Of a DNA stretch of 64,000 nt, positions 48,885 to 56,830 are shown one piece after another. Made by a program: the position numbers and the translations under genes. The stretch is from CAYREX01 sp964423505 (lineage in GTDB: Bacteria; Fermentibacterota; Fermentibacteria; Fermentibacterales; JCC-6), in the NCBI GenBank assembly GCA_964423505.1, contig CAYREX010000001.1, positions 301,583 to 365,582 of the forward strand, written 5' to 3'. Position 1 is the stretch's first letter. Each line of letters opens with the position of its first letter. Under the pieces are notes generated by a model, which searched no databases, was not told the origin of the DNA, and worked only from the letters and a program-made list of their open reading frames with translations.

Positions 48885-49511
48885 TCAGCCCCGCCGGAGA
48901 AGCTGCAGGAGGGGGATGAGGAGGTAGAGCAGAGTCGCAGAGTCACCGAGCGGCCAGGCCAGGGCTATCACCAGCAGTGAGATGGCGGGAGTGACCCAGC
49001 AGACGCGGCTGGACTCCGGGCACCCCCGGTCGGGGGGCCCGCACAGCTCGCGGTGCCTGCGGACGTAGCTGCCCGCAAGCATGAAGGTGAGTCCTATGAG
49101 CAGAACGTTCAGCGCGAAGAGCTGGACAGCCAGGGAGCTGTCCCGGATGTCGCCGATGATGGCCGTGGTCACCGGGATGAGCGTGATGAACAGCAGATGC
49201 GAGAGGAGAATCCAGTTGAGCCCGGAGTCGGTCCTCTCCAGCGGGTCGAGCAGGGCATGCTGGTTGACCCAGAAGGCGGCCAGGGCCACGAAGGATACGA
49301 TGTAGTGGCGCAGCTCCAGGAGCACGCCGGGCATCGATCTCAACAGCATCTCGTGCACGGGGGGAGAAATGCCCTCCACGTCTATGCTGAGGACGGCGAG
49401 AGTCATGGCTATGGCATAGATGCCGTCGGAAAGAGATTCTATACGGCTCTTGGAGAGCTTCGGGCCTGTCCGGTCCTTCGAGACCCCATCGGCAGCTTCC
49501 CCTGACGACAC
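48885..49511 (-). CDS. TMEM175/DUF1211-family potassium channel-like protein
   Basis: 208 residues, about six helices. RIESLSDGIYAIAMTLAVLSIDV is the RxxxFSDGxxAIAxTLL signature of helix 1, which lines the selectivity filter in bacterial TMEM175 tetramers. FWVNQHALLDPLERTD is also typical. Probably a K+-permeable channel of the inner membrane. It is first gene of the operon with the EamA transporter and the hybrid kinase. Confidence 0.85.
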   Translation of the reverse strand: MSSGEAADGVSKDRTGPKLSKSRIESLSDGIYAIAMTLAVLSIDVEGISPPVHEMLLRSMPGVLLELRHYIVSFVALAAFWVNQHALLDPLERTDSGLNWILLSHLLFITLIPVTTAIIGDIRDSSLAVQLFALNVLLIGLTFMLAGSYVRRHRELCGPPDRGCPESSRVCWVTPAISLLVIALAWPLGDSATLLYLLIPLLQLLRRG

Positions 49512-49640
49512 GCTGCACCCCCCTCAACAACTCCGCAGGCAAGCGCGCACCACCGCCTCATTCCGGCGGGTCGGCTACCAGGGATGAATAACCAGGCTGC
49601 ATCATCGGGGCAAACAGCTCGGAGTGGGTGGCGAAGGCGC

Positions 49641-49669
49641 TTGACGAGAGGAGGGGTTTATTGTAATAT
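49641..49669 (+). promoter_or_regulatory. Promoter for the GNAT/racemase operon
   Basis: TTGACG (49641-49646), 17 bases, TAATAT (49664-49669): a strong sigma-70 match in an AT-rich patch, about 110 bases before the first start codon. Confidence 0.7.
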
Positions 49670-49672
49670 TAA

Positions 49673-49708
49673 GGTTTGGATAGTTGTAAGTAACAGGACG
49701 TCCAAACC
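49673..49708 (+). promoter_or_regulatory. Inverted repeat at the predicted transcript start
   Basis: GGTTTGGA and TCCAAACC, separated by 20 bases, lie right where transcription should begin. This could be an operator or a 5'-UTR stem-loop. The surrounding gap 49512-49782 holds nothing else recognised. Confidence 0.45.
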
Positions 49709-49782
49709 ATGATTTCGGGCCTGCCGGGCGGGAAGTGTCACGCCGGATGGGTTTGATGCATTCTGGAGGTGTTGAGTCTGGC

Positions 49783-50232
49783 ATGCCGGATACCGACATT
49801 CGCAGGTACGACGACATGGAGGAGCTGGAGCACGATATCGACAGCGGAAGGCTGACCCGCTTCCTGCACGAGTCGCTCAAGCCGTACGAGGACAGCGAAG
49901 AGGAGATAGCAGACGGCCTCTCCTACGCGCTGGAGGAGGGCGCCGGCCAGGGCGGCTTCGCCCTTGTCGCCTGGAGAGACGGCGAGCCGGTAGGTGCCGT
50001 ACTGATGCTCAGGACGGGTATGAGCGGCTACGTCCCGCCATGGATACTCCTCTACATAGCGGTCTCGCCGGACGCCAGGGGCAGAGGTATAGGCGGCGGC
50101 CTCATGGACAGGGCGCTGTCCGAGGCCGACGGGCCGGTCAAGCTGCACGTCGAGCACGACAACCCGGCAAGACGCCTGTACGAGAGGAAGGGGTTCGGCT
50201 CCAAGTACCTGGAGATGCGGTACGAGCCGTGA
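49783..50232 (+). CDS. GNAT-family N-acetyltransferase
   Basis: 149 residues from ATG 49783, the start with GGAGGT upstream; an in-frame ATG 48 bases earlier is possible. Motif A is IAVSPDARGRGIGGGLMDRAL and the C-terminal LHVEHDNPARRLYERKGF completes the acetyl-CoA fold. Substrate unknown. The stop overlaps the racemase start (GTGA), so the two act together or at least are made together; acetylation of an amino acid related to the racemase substrate is a possibility (inference). Confidence 0.8.
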   Translation: MPDTDIRRYDDMEELEHDIDSGRLTRFLHESLKPYEDSEEEIADGLSYALEEGAGQGGFALVAWRDGEPVGAVLMLRTGMSGYVPPWILLYIAVSPDARGRGIGGGLMDRALSEADGPVKLHVEHDNPARRLYERKGFGSKYLEMRYEP

Positions 50233-51350
50233 ACCGCCTGAGGATCACGCCCTCGGCGATACAGCACAACTACCAGAGGGTGAGCGGCTGGGTAGAGGAC
50301 CACGGCTCGTCCCTCACTGTGGTCACCAAGGCCCTCTGCGGGAACGAGGACAGCCTCAGGATGCTCCTCGACCTGGGCGTCAGGTCGGTGGCCGACTCCA
50401 GGCTCGAGAACCTGGAGGTGATATCGGACATCACGGACGACGTTGAGACCTGGTACCTCAGGCCGCCCTCCTGCGCGATGCTGGAGGAGGTCGTCGAGCT
50501 GGCGGACGTCTCCCTGAACACCGAGCTCTCGACCATAAAGGAGCTCGATGTCGTCGCGAGGAGGATGGGAAGGACCCACAGCGTCGTCCTGATGATAGAG
50601 CTGGGCGACCTCCGCGAGGGCATCCTGCCGGGGAGGCTCGTCAACCTCTACAACGAGGTCTTCGAGCTTCGCAACATCCGGGTGCTGGGAATAGGCGCGA
50701 ACCTCGGCTGCCTCTCCGGGACGGTCCCATCCATCGACCAGGTTATGCAGCTCATTCTCTACAAGGAGCTGCTGGAGCTGAAGTTCGAGAGGAAGCTGGA
50801 CCTGATATCCGCCGGCTCGAGCATACTGCTCCCGTTCCTCCTGGAGGGGACGGTGCCGTCGTCGGTGAACCACTTCAGGGTGGGGGAATCCATCCTGCTC
50901 GGGACCGACCTGCTCGCAGGCGGGAGCCTCCGTGACCTGAGGGAGGACGGCTTCATCCTCGACGCCGAGGTGCTGGAGATAAAGGAGAAGAGCCTGACCC
51001 CCTTCGGGGAGACGCTCGAAGAGGTGGTCCCCTTCCAGGTACAGGAGGACGATGACGAGGAGAGAACCCCGGGGCAGAGGGGCTACCGGGCCATCGTCTC
51101 CGTGGGCGGGCTGGACACCGACGTCTCCGGTCTGACCCCGGTCGACCCGGACTACAGGATAGCCGGAGCCAGCAGCGACGTCACCGTACTGAACGTCGGG
51201 GATGAGAGAGACGGTCTCTCGGTGGGCGACCTGGTCAGCTTCCGGACCAGCTACTCCACTCTGGTCAGGCTCATGAACAACCATTATACGGAGAAGGTGG
51301 TCACCGAGGACCCGACCCCCGGCGGCGGAAGGCGTTGCGCCTCCGGATAG
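50229..51350 (+). CDS. PLP-dependent amino-acid racemase, ornithine-racemase-like
   Basis: 373 residues from GTG 50229 (MNRLRITPSAIQHNYQRV). The pyridoxal Lys is residue 34 in TVVTKALCGN. ADSRLENLEVI, DVSLNTELSTIKEL and VLMIELGDLREGILP are characteristic of the clostridial ornithine racemase/YhfX group, not the Alr family. Such enzymes make D-ornithine in anaerobic amino-acid fermentation. The C-terminal domain has the usual beta structure but carries an acidic insert (QEDDDEERTPGQRG). The exact amino acid is uncertain; no other ornithine-fermentation genes are in the window. Confidence 0.82.
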   Translation: MNRLRITPSAIQHNYQRVSGWVEDHGSSLTVVTKALCGNEDSLRMLLDLGVRSVADSRLENLEVISDITDDVETWYLRPPSCAMLEEVVELADVSLNTELSTIKELDVVARRMGRTHSVVLMIELGDLREGILPGRLVNLYNEVFELRNIRVLGIGANLGCLSGTVPSIDQVMQLILYKELLELKFERKLDLISAGSSILLPFLLEGTVPSSVNHFRVGESILLGTDLLAGGSLRDLREDGFILDAEVLEIKEKSLTPFGETLEEVVPFQVQEDDDEERTPGQRGYRAIVSVGGLDTDVSGLTPVDPDYRIAGASSDVTVLNVGDERDGLSVGDLVSFRTSYSTLVRLMNNHYTEKVVTEDPTPGGGRRCASG

Positions 51351-51444
51351 GCACGGGTTCCCGCCACGAGCAGAGGGGTCCCTGGAGCATTCGCTCCGGG
51401 GATTCCTCGCCCCATCCGCGGGGAGCGGTACGGAAGGACTGGAG

Positions 51445-51846
51445 ATGAGGATAGTCGTATCGTCGGAGGACGACTCCGGGCTGGAGAGCCCGGTTGCCGG
51501 GCACTTCGGCAGGTGCCCCTTCTTCGTGGTCGCCGAGGTCGGGGACGATGTCGGGGAGACCCGGGTGGTGAGCAACCCGTTCCACGGCAGCCACAGGCCG
51601 GGGGCGGTACCCGGTCTGGTCCGCGACATGGGGGCGGACGTGATGATAGCCGGCGGCATGGGTGCGAGGGCCGTCGGAATGTTCGAGAGCGCGGGCATAC
51701 GATGCGTCACCGGTGCGTCCGGTACCGTCGGCTCCGCCATCAGGGACTTCCTGGAGGGAAGGCTCTCCGGTACCGAGCCATGTCGCGAGGGCGGTCAGCA
51801 CCATGGAGGCGGCTGCGGCGGACACGGCGGAGGGAGTCCTTCCTGA
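51445..51846 (+). CDS. NifX/NifB-type iron-molybdenum cofactor-binding domain protein
   Basis: 133 residues. MRIVVSSEDDSGLESPVAGHFGRCPFFVVAEV is the start of the dinitrogenase FeMo-cofactor-binding fold, and ADVMIAGGMGARAVGMF follows. After the domain comes a metal-binding tail rich in His, Cys and Gly (HHGGGCGGHGGG). Stand-alone members occur in many anaerobes lacking nitrogenase and probably carry metal or Fe-S clusters. Lies 94 bases after the racemase gene; its stop overlaps the next gene's likely CTG start. Confidence 0.83.
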   Translation: MRIVVSSEDDSGLESPVAGHFGRCPFFVVAEVGDDVGETRVVSNPFHGSHRPGAVPGLVRDMGADVMIAGGMGARAVGMFESAGIRCVTGASGTVGSAIRDFLEGRLSGTEPCREGGQHHGGGCGGHGGGSPS

Positions 51847-53561
51847 CCCCCCGTGGAGGCAGGGGAGCCCGGGAGCTGCGAGATCTCCTTGTCGGAATGG
51901 ACGGCCGGGGCTACGGCTCCTACAAGAGGGTCTCAGGCGTGTGGAACCTGGGCGTGGCCAGTCTGCACGTCGACAAGGTCCAGAGGGACCCCTTCGCCCC
52001 GCCCTCTCTCATGCGGGCGTCCGTCCCGATGGGCGCGGCCGGCCTGCCGGACTGGGCCCTCTGCTCCCGGACGGCCCGCAGGGCAACCTCGGACTTCCTC
52101 ACCAGGGCATTCGGCTCGCTTGCCTCCGGTATCCGGGGGAGCGGCACCGGGAACAGCGGGCGCATCACCATCGACTCGTGCGGCCAGGAGATACTCGAGA
52201 GGACCTCCATGGTCGTCAGCGAGGAGGGTGTCGAGGCGCGCTTCAGGGTCGGCCTGCCGGCCGGCGGCAGGAGGGTGCTGGGCCGCAGCGCCGCCGAGCT
52301 GCTCACCGGGACCCTCCCGAAGCTGCTGGAGGGGTCGATGCTGCTCTCCTCCCTGGACGCCGGCGCTCTCCGTGAGCACGTCCGCTGTTGCGAGGACCAG
52401 GTGGTCCTCAGGGAGATCCTCGGCCAGGTCGGCCTGGTAGCCTTCGTCGGCGACGGCTCGGTCCTGGCCAGGGCCAGCGGCGCCTCCGACCTCCCCATGA
52501 CGTCCGGGGCCCTGCCCTTCCGCTCTCCGGAGGAGCTGGCGGTCACCGTGGACCTGCCCGGCGCCGGAAGCGTCAGGGGCATGGGCGTCCGCTCCGGGAT
52601 AACCCTTGTCACCGGGGGCGGGTACCATGGCAAGTCCACCCTCCTGCGCGCTGTCGAGAGAAGCGTCTACGACCACGTGCCCGGCGACGGCAGGGAGCTG
52701 GTCGCAACGGTCCCGTCCGCCATGAAGGTCCGGGCGGAGGACGGGAGGTCGGTCGCCGCCGTCGATATAAGCCCTTTCATAGGCGAGCTGCCGGACGGCC
52801 AGGACACGACCGCGTTCACCTCCCCGAACGCCAGCGGAAGTACCTCCCAGGCCGCCGGCATAGTCGAGGCGGTCGAGGCGGGGGCGGAGCTGCTGCTGCT
52901 GGACGAGGACACATGCGCCACCAACTTCATGATAAGGGACGCGAGGATGCAGCGGCTCATCCCGGAGCGACTGGAGCCGATAACGCCTTTCATCGACCGG
53001 GTCGGTCAGCTCCTCTCCGGGTGGGGTGTCTCCACACTCATGGTCCTCGGCGGTTCCGGCGACTACCTGGACGTAGCCGGCGACGTGATAGTCATGGAGA
53101 GCTACCTGCCGAGGGAGGCCACGGAGGAGGCCAGGCGGGTGGCAGCCGAGCTCGGTACGGGCCGCAAGGTAGCGGAGGTCCCTCCCCTCGGAGAACGCCC
53201 CTCCCGCAGGCTCGACCCCTCCTGCCTCCGGCTCGGTCACCGCGACCGGGTCCGGGCGAGGGGCACGAGGTCGGTCTCCCTCGGCAGGAGGCGGGAGATA
53301 GACGTCTCGCTGGTCGAGCAGCTGGTGGACCCCTCCCAGGCAAGGGCCATAGGCGAAGTGCTCAGGCTGCTCGGAGACGCCGAACCGGGCGCTCCGCTCG
53401 CCGCGGCGGTGGACCGGCTCCTGGAGCGAGTGAGCGAGCGGGGGCTGGACATGCTCTCGCCGTTCGACGGGCATCCCGGTGAGCTGGCCCTCCCGAGGAA
53501 GCAGGAGGTCTGCGCCACCCTCAGCAGGCTGAGGAGCCTCCGCATCGAGATGGAGGGTTAG
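51843..53561 (+). CDS. Predicted ABC-class P-loop ATPase (PF09818-like)
   Basis: 572 residues. The family's N-terminal MDGRGYGSYKRVSG, Walker A GGGYHGKSTLL near residue 262, DISPFIGELPDGQDT, signature NASGSTSQAAGIVEAVEAG and Walker B LLLLDEDTCATNFMIRD are all present. These soluble ABC-like ATPases are conserved but uncharacterised. The domain needs residues ahead of the first ATG (51900). A CTG at 51843, with GGAGGGAG six bases upstream and overlapping the NifX-gene stop as CTGA, is the best start candidate. Confidence 0.83.
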   Translation: MTPRGGRGARELRDLLVGMDGRGYGSYKRVSGVWNLGVASLHVDKVQRDPFAPPSLMRASVPMGAAGLPDWALCSRTARRATSDFLTRAFGSLASGIRGSGTGNSGRITIDSCGQEILERTSMVVSEEGVEARFRVGLPAGGRRVLGRSAAELLTGTLPKLLEGSMLLSSLDAGALREHVRCCEDQVVLREILGQVGLVAFVGDGSVLARASGASDLPMTSGALPFRSPEELAVTVDLPGAGSVRGMGVRSGITLVTGGGYHGKSTLLRAVERSVYDHVPGDGRELVATVPSAMKVRAEDGRSVAAVDISPFIGELPDGQDTTAFTSPNASGSTSQAAGIVEAVEAGAELLLLDEDTCATNFMIRDARMQRLIPERLEPITPFIDRVGQLLSGWGVSTLMVLGGSGDYLDVAGDVIVMESYLPREATEEARRVAAELGTGRKVAEVPPLGERPSRRLDPSCLRLGHRDRVRARGTRSVSLGRRREIDVSLVEQLVDPSQARAIGEVLRLLGDAEPGAPLAAAVDRLLERVSERGLDMLSPFDGHPGELALPRKQEVCATLSRLRSLRIEMEG

Positions 53562-53690
53562 AGAGCGGTAGCCTCCCCCGCGCGGTTTTTCTTATTATGA
53601 GTGAAGGGTCGGAGGGAGGGACTGTTGAGGGAGACCCGCAGGGATGCCGGCTCTCGGAATGCCGGGCGCGGTGAGCGCCGGGCGGGGGGC

Positions 53691-54080
53691 ATGACCCCAC
53701 TGCGATGGTTCGCGCTGGCTGGTGCCGTGGCGCTCCTGCTCGCCTCCCTGATAATCTCCGTCCGGAGGTCCGGGAGCATAACGGGCAGGGAGAGACCGCT
53801 GGCCGAGAGGGTGCAGGACGCCGAGGTCGCCCTCTACATAGTCTCGCTCGGCCTGGAGGAGCAGAGGGAGCGGCACGGCGCATACCCGCCCGAGCCGGGT
53901 CCCCTCCCCGACTGCGAGGCCATTACCTACCGGAGGACGGGCGGGGGCTACGAGCTGACCTGCTCAGTGGGTGACACGGTGCTTACCAGGAGCTCCGCGG
54001 ACGAGACGGAACCGCCCCTCGGCGCCGGTCTGGCCGAGAGCCTGGGCCTGGTGGTCACCGGGGAGGAAGGACAGCCATGA
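53691..54080 (+). CDS. Small single-helix membrane or exported protein
   Basis: 129 residues from ATG 53691 (GGGGGG upstream): MTPLRWFALAGAVALLLASLIISV is an N-terminal anchor or signal. The remainder has a pilin/secretin-like look (DAEVALYIVSLGLEEQRERHGAYPPEPGPLPD), as in proteins processed like type II secretion pseudopilins, but there is no prepilin peptidase site. Two Cys are present (DCEAI, ELTCSV). It overlaps the next gene by four bases (ATGA). Function unknown. Confidence 0.6.
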   Translation: MTPLRWFALAGAVALLLASLIISVRRSGSITGRERPLAERVQDAEVALYIVSLGLEEQRERHGAYPPEPGPLPDCEAITYRRTGGGYELTCSVGDTVLTRSSADETEPPLGAGLAESLGLVVTGEEGQP

Positions 54081-56701
54081 GGGAGGAGCGGAAGACGGAC
54101 AGGATGACCTCCCGGCTCATCTCCATCGTCGCCGCCGCGGAGGAGAGGGATCAGAGGCAGGAGGCTCTTGCAGGCTTCATAACGGCACATTCGCCGGATG
54201 AGATTGCCTCCGCGATGGCCGGGGTCAGCGAGGCCGCGTGCCGCAGGGCGGATGCCGGCCTGGCCTTCCTCAGCCTGCTGGACATCGGCGCGCTTCGCCA
54301 GCGCACCCCGGAGTGGGACTGGCAGGGGCTCGACAGGGCGCTCGAGGAGACCGACCCGGGGCTTGCGGACGCCCTCTCCCGTGTCTCGGGACTCGGCCGT
54401 GACGCGATCCGGACCGTCACCGCCAAGGCCGCCCTGCTCATCGAGATAGGCTACATTCTCGGCGAGGAGATCCTGCACGGCTCCTCGGAGGAGAACCTGG
54501 AGGAGGGGGCGGCGCTCCTCGGACGGGTCCTCGGCGGCGGCTCGCCCACCGGGACCCGCCTGAAGGTCAGGCTATCCCAGTACCCGGTCGGCTGCAGGAA
54601 GTCGCTCCGGGAGATTCTCAGCGAGCTGGACTTCATCGAGCAGGGCGACGGCAGCTGGCAGTACACGCTCAGCCAGAAGGTCCTGGACAACCTGGCCGAG
54701 GGCAGCAGCCTCGCCTCCCACCGGGAGTCCACCGAGGTCTCCATGGCCCTGGCCAGCAGGAACGCCGAGAGCCTGGTGAGGCGACTGGAGCTGCTCACCA
54801 GGACCATGCAGATGTTCCCCTCGGGGCATCCGTCAATCAGGCCGACCATCACATCCTTCCTCGGGATACTCAGCAAGTTCCTCACCGCAAGGGGACAGGT
54901 CACCCTCACCGTCGAGGGGGACACGGTGATGGTAAACGACGTGAGGATAAGGCGGAAGACCAAGCCGGTGGAGGAGTTCGTCCGCACCCTGATAGACCGC
55001 CAGATAAACAGCATGACCTTCGGCGAGGGCGTCACGATGAACGACGTCAGGAGCTTCGCCGAGGTCTTCAACAAGCCGCCGGCATACATCAGCTCCCACG
55101 GAGGTTTCGCGAAGCTGCTGGAGTCGAGGGGCCTGGAGACCGTGACCGTCAACAGGTTCCACTACGAGCTCATCTCCGGCGAGGAGGATGAGGCCGGGGA
55201 GAGGGACGCGCTGGACCGCCAGGAGACCGCCCTGGAGGACGCCATCTTCTCCGAGCTCATAGGCCGGCTGGAGCGGGGCGAGAGCCTCGAGTCCATGTCA
55301 TCGTCCAACATAGGCGAGGCCCTCAAGACCGTGCTGGACGCTGCCGACGAGAGCAGGTCCGGCAGACGGGGCATGCTGGCGAGGTTCATAGCGGCGCTCG
55401 ACCCCACCCTGCTGGAGAAGGGCCTGCTCGCCAGCGAGCACGTCCAGAGGGGAATGGCCTGGAGCGCGGTCCGCAAGATAATCGAGAAGCACCTGGAGGA
55501 GCTCGGCTCCACCGATCCGGACGTCCGGCACGAGGCGGCGGAGAGCCTCCAGGACATGGCCAGGATGGCGGTGGAGCGCGGCAAGGACAACACCGTCCTG
55601 CAGATAATCGACGACCTGGCCGCCTCCATCGAGAGGGAGACCGACCCGGACGTGCTGTACAGGCTGGTCTCTCTGACCGGCGCCATCCTCAGGGTGCTCA
55701 TGGCCCACGGCATGATATCCATCGCGGTGCGCTGCGCCCGGATAATAACCAGGCTGGGCTCCCGCTCCTTCGACTCGGAGCTGCTGGAGTCGGCCCGCAA
55801 GCGCGCGGTGGACGAGGCGATGGGCATTCTCGACTCCGTGGACGCCGCAGAGTCTCTGGTCCAGAAGATAACATCCGATGACAGGCGGACCTCCCGGCTG
55901 GCCCGCCAGCTCATCTCCATGGTCCCTCCCTCGAACCTGGTCTCGCAGCTCATAGAGGTCTTCCGGGAAGACAGCAGGCAGCTCCGAGCCCGGGCCTACC
56001 AGATGCTCCGGCTCATGGGCTCCAAGGCGCTCCCCGCCCTGCACGGGAGGCTGGAGGACATGATGAGCGCCGGAAGCACCATCCGCGACAACGAGACCGG
56101 CCGGCTCGTCGACTGGGAGTGGTTCGCCGCGAGGAACGTAATCCAGGTGCTCCGGGACATAGGCTCCCGCTCCAGCATCGCGGTCATCCGCAAGCTCTCC
56201 TCCGACCCGGACTTCCGGATACGCAAGGAGTGCCTCATGGCCGTCTCCAGGATGGCGCCCCGCACCGCCGAGGAGATGGCCGCCGCCATGCTGCGCGATC
56301 TGCACATGGAGGTCGCCAGGATAGCCCTCCACCTCCTGGCCAAGGGCGCCGGCGCCAGGGAGGAGCTGGTTGGCCAGATAATCAAGGGCTTCGGCCGGAG
56401 CCCGGAGCTGGACGGCGAGGTGGTGAGGACCCTCTCCGGCATAGCCGGCATCGAGAGCGCAAGGCGCTTCCTGGCGAAGAGCCTGACCGGCTACCAGTCC
56501 GGCGTCCCCTACCTGAACCGGGACGCCGCATTCCGTGCGCTCAGTGCCCTGGAGAGGCACGGCGAGGTCTCCGAGCTTCACACGCTGCAGCCCTGGTACC
56601 GGAAGGTCTCCGGAGGGCTGTTCAGGAGGGCCAAGGTGGACCGGAAGGTCCTCGCCGCCTGCGAGGACGCCATGGCGGCCATCCGCGACAGGTACGAGTA
56701 G
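54077..56701 (+). CDS. Large cytoplasmic HEAT-repeat protein
   Basis: 874 residues, no signal or membrane segment. The N-terminal third is helical. Residues ~235-370 contain TMQMFPSGHPSI and a beta-rich segment (VTLTVEGDTVMVNDVRIR), a module seen in large regulatory proteins of delta-like bacteria. From ~480 to the end are HEAT-type helical repeats (EAAESLQDMARMAVERG, LIRKLSSDPDFRIRKECLMAVSRM). A scaffold or regulator binding other proteins is likely. Very rich in AGG and ATA codons. Coupled to the small membrane protein gene by a four-base overlap. Confidence 0.72.
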   Translation: MREERKTDRMTSRLISIVAAAEERDQRQEALAGFITAHSPDEIASAMAGVSEAACRRADAGLAFLSLLDIGALRQRTPEWDWQGLDRALEETDPGLADALSRVSGLGRDAIRTVTAKAALLIEIGYILGEEILHGSSEENLEEGAALLGRVLGGGSPTGTRLKVRLSQYPVGCRKSLREILSELDFIEQGDGSWQYTLSQKVLDNLAEGSSLASHRESTEVSMALASRNAESLVRRLELLTRTMQMFPSGHPSIRPTITSFLGILSKFLTARGQVTLTVEGDTVMVNDVRIRRKTKPVEEFVRTLIDRQINSMTFGEGVTMNDVRSFAEVFNKPPAYISSHGGFAKLLESRGLETVTVNRFHYELISGEEDEAGERDALDRQETALEDAIFSELIGRLERGESLESMSSSNIGEALKTVLDAADESRSGRRGMLARFIAALDPTLLEKGLLASEHVQRGMAWSAVRKIIEKHLEELGSTDPDVRHEAAESLQDMARMAVERGKDNTVLQIIDDLAASIERETDPDVLYRLVSLTGAILRVLMAHGMISIAVRCARIITRLGSRSFDSELLESARKRAVDEAMGILDSVDAAESLVQKITSDDRRTSRLARQLISMVPPSNLVSQLIEVFREDSRQLRARAYQMLRLMGSKALPALHGRLEDMMSAGSTIRDNETGRLVDWEWFAARNVIQVLRDIGSRSSIAVIRKLSSDPDFRIRKECLMAVSRMAPRTAEEMAAAMLRDLHMEVARIALHLLAKGAGAREELVGQIIKGFGRSPELDGEVVRTLSGIAGIESARRFLAKSLTGYQSGVPYLNRDAAFRALSALERHGEVSELHTLQPWYRKVSGGLFRRAKVDRKVLAACEDAMAAIRDRYE

Positions 56702-56743
56702 GGCCGTACATCCCGCGCGCGGCCGCTCCGCCCGGCCGGCTTC

Positions 56744-56772
56744 TTGACCCGGATGTGGCTGTGCGCTATGCT
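56744..56772 (+). promoter_or_regulatory. Promoter for the YVTN-propeller lipoprotein gene
   Basis: TTGACC (56744-56749), 17-base spacer, TATGCT (56767-56772), 59 bases ahead of the GTG start. The TTG of the -35 is therefore not a start codon. Confidence 0.65.
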
Positions 56773-56830
56773 CCTAGTGCAAAGTATTGACAAGTTCGCG
56801 TGGTCTCCACGTCTTCCCGGGGGGTTGCAG

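Noticed and set aside
53561..53690. Separate promoter (TATTAT at 53593) for the small membrane protein and HEAT-repeat genes
   Set aside because: The -10 is plausible but no -35 is present at suitable spacing, so it was not listed as a feature.
56744..56830. Upstream extension of the YVTN lipoprotein to TTG at 56744
   Set aside because: The TTG is part of the -35 TTGACC, and the extension would bury the lipoprotein signal.
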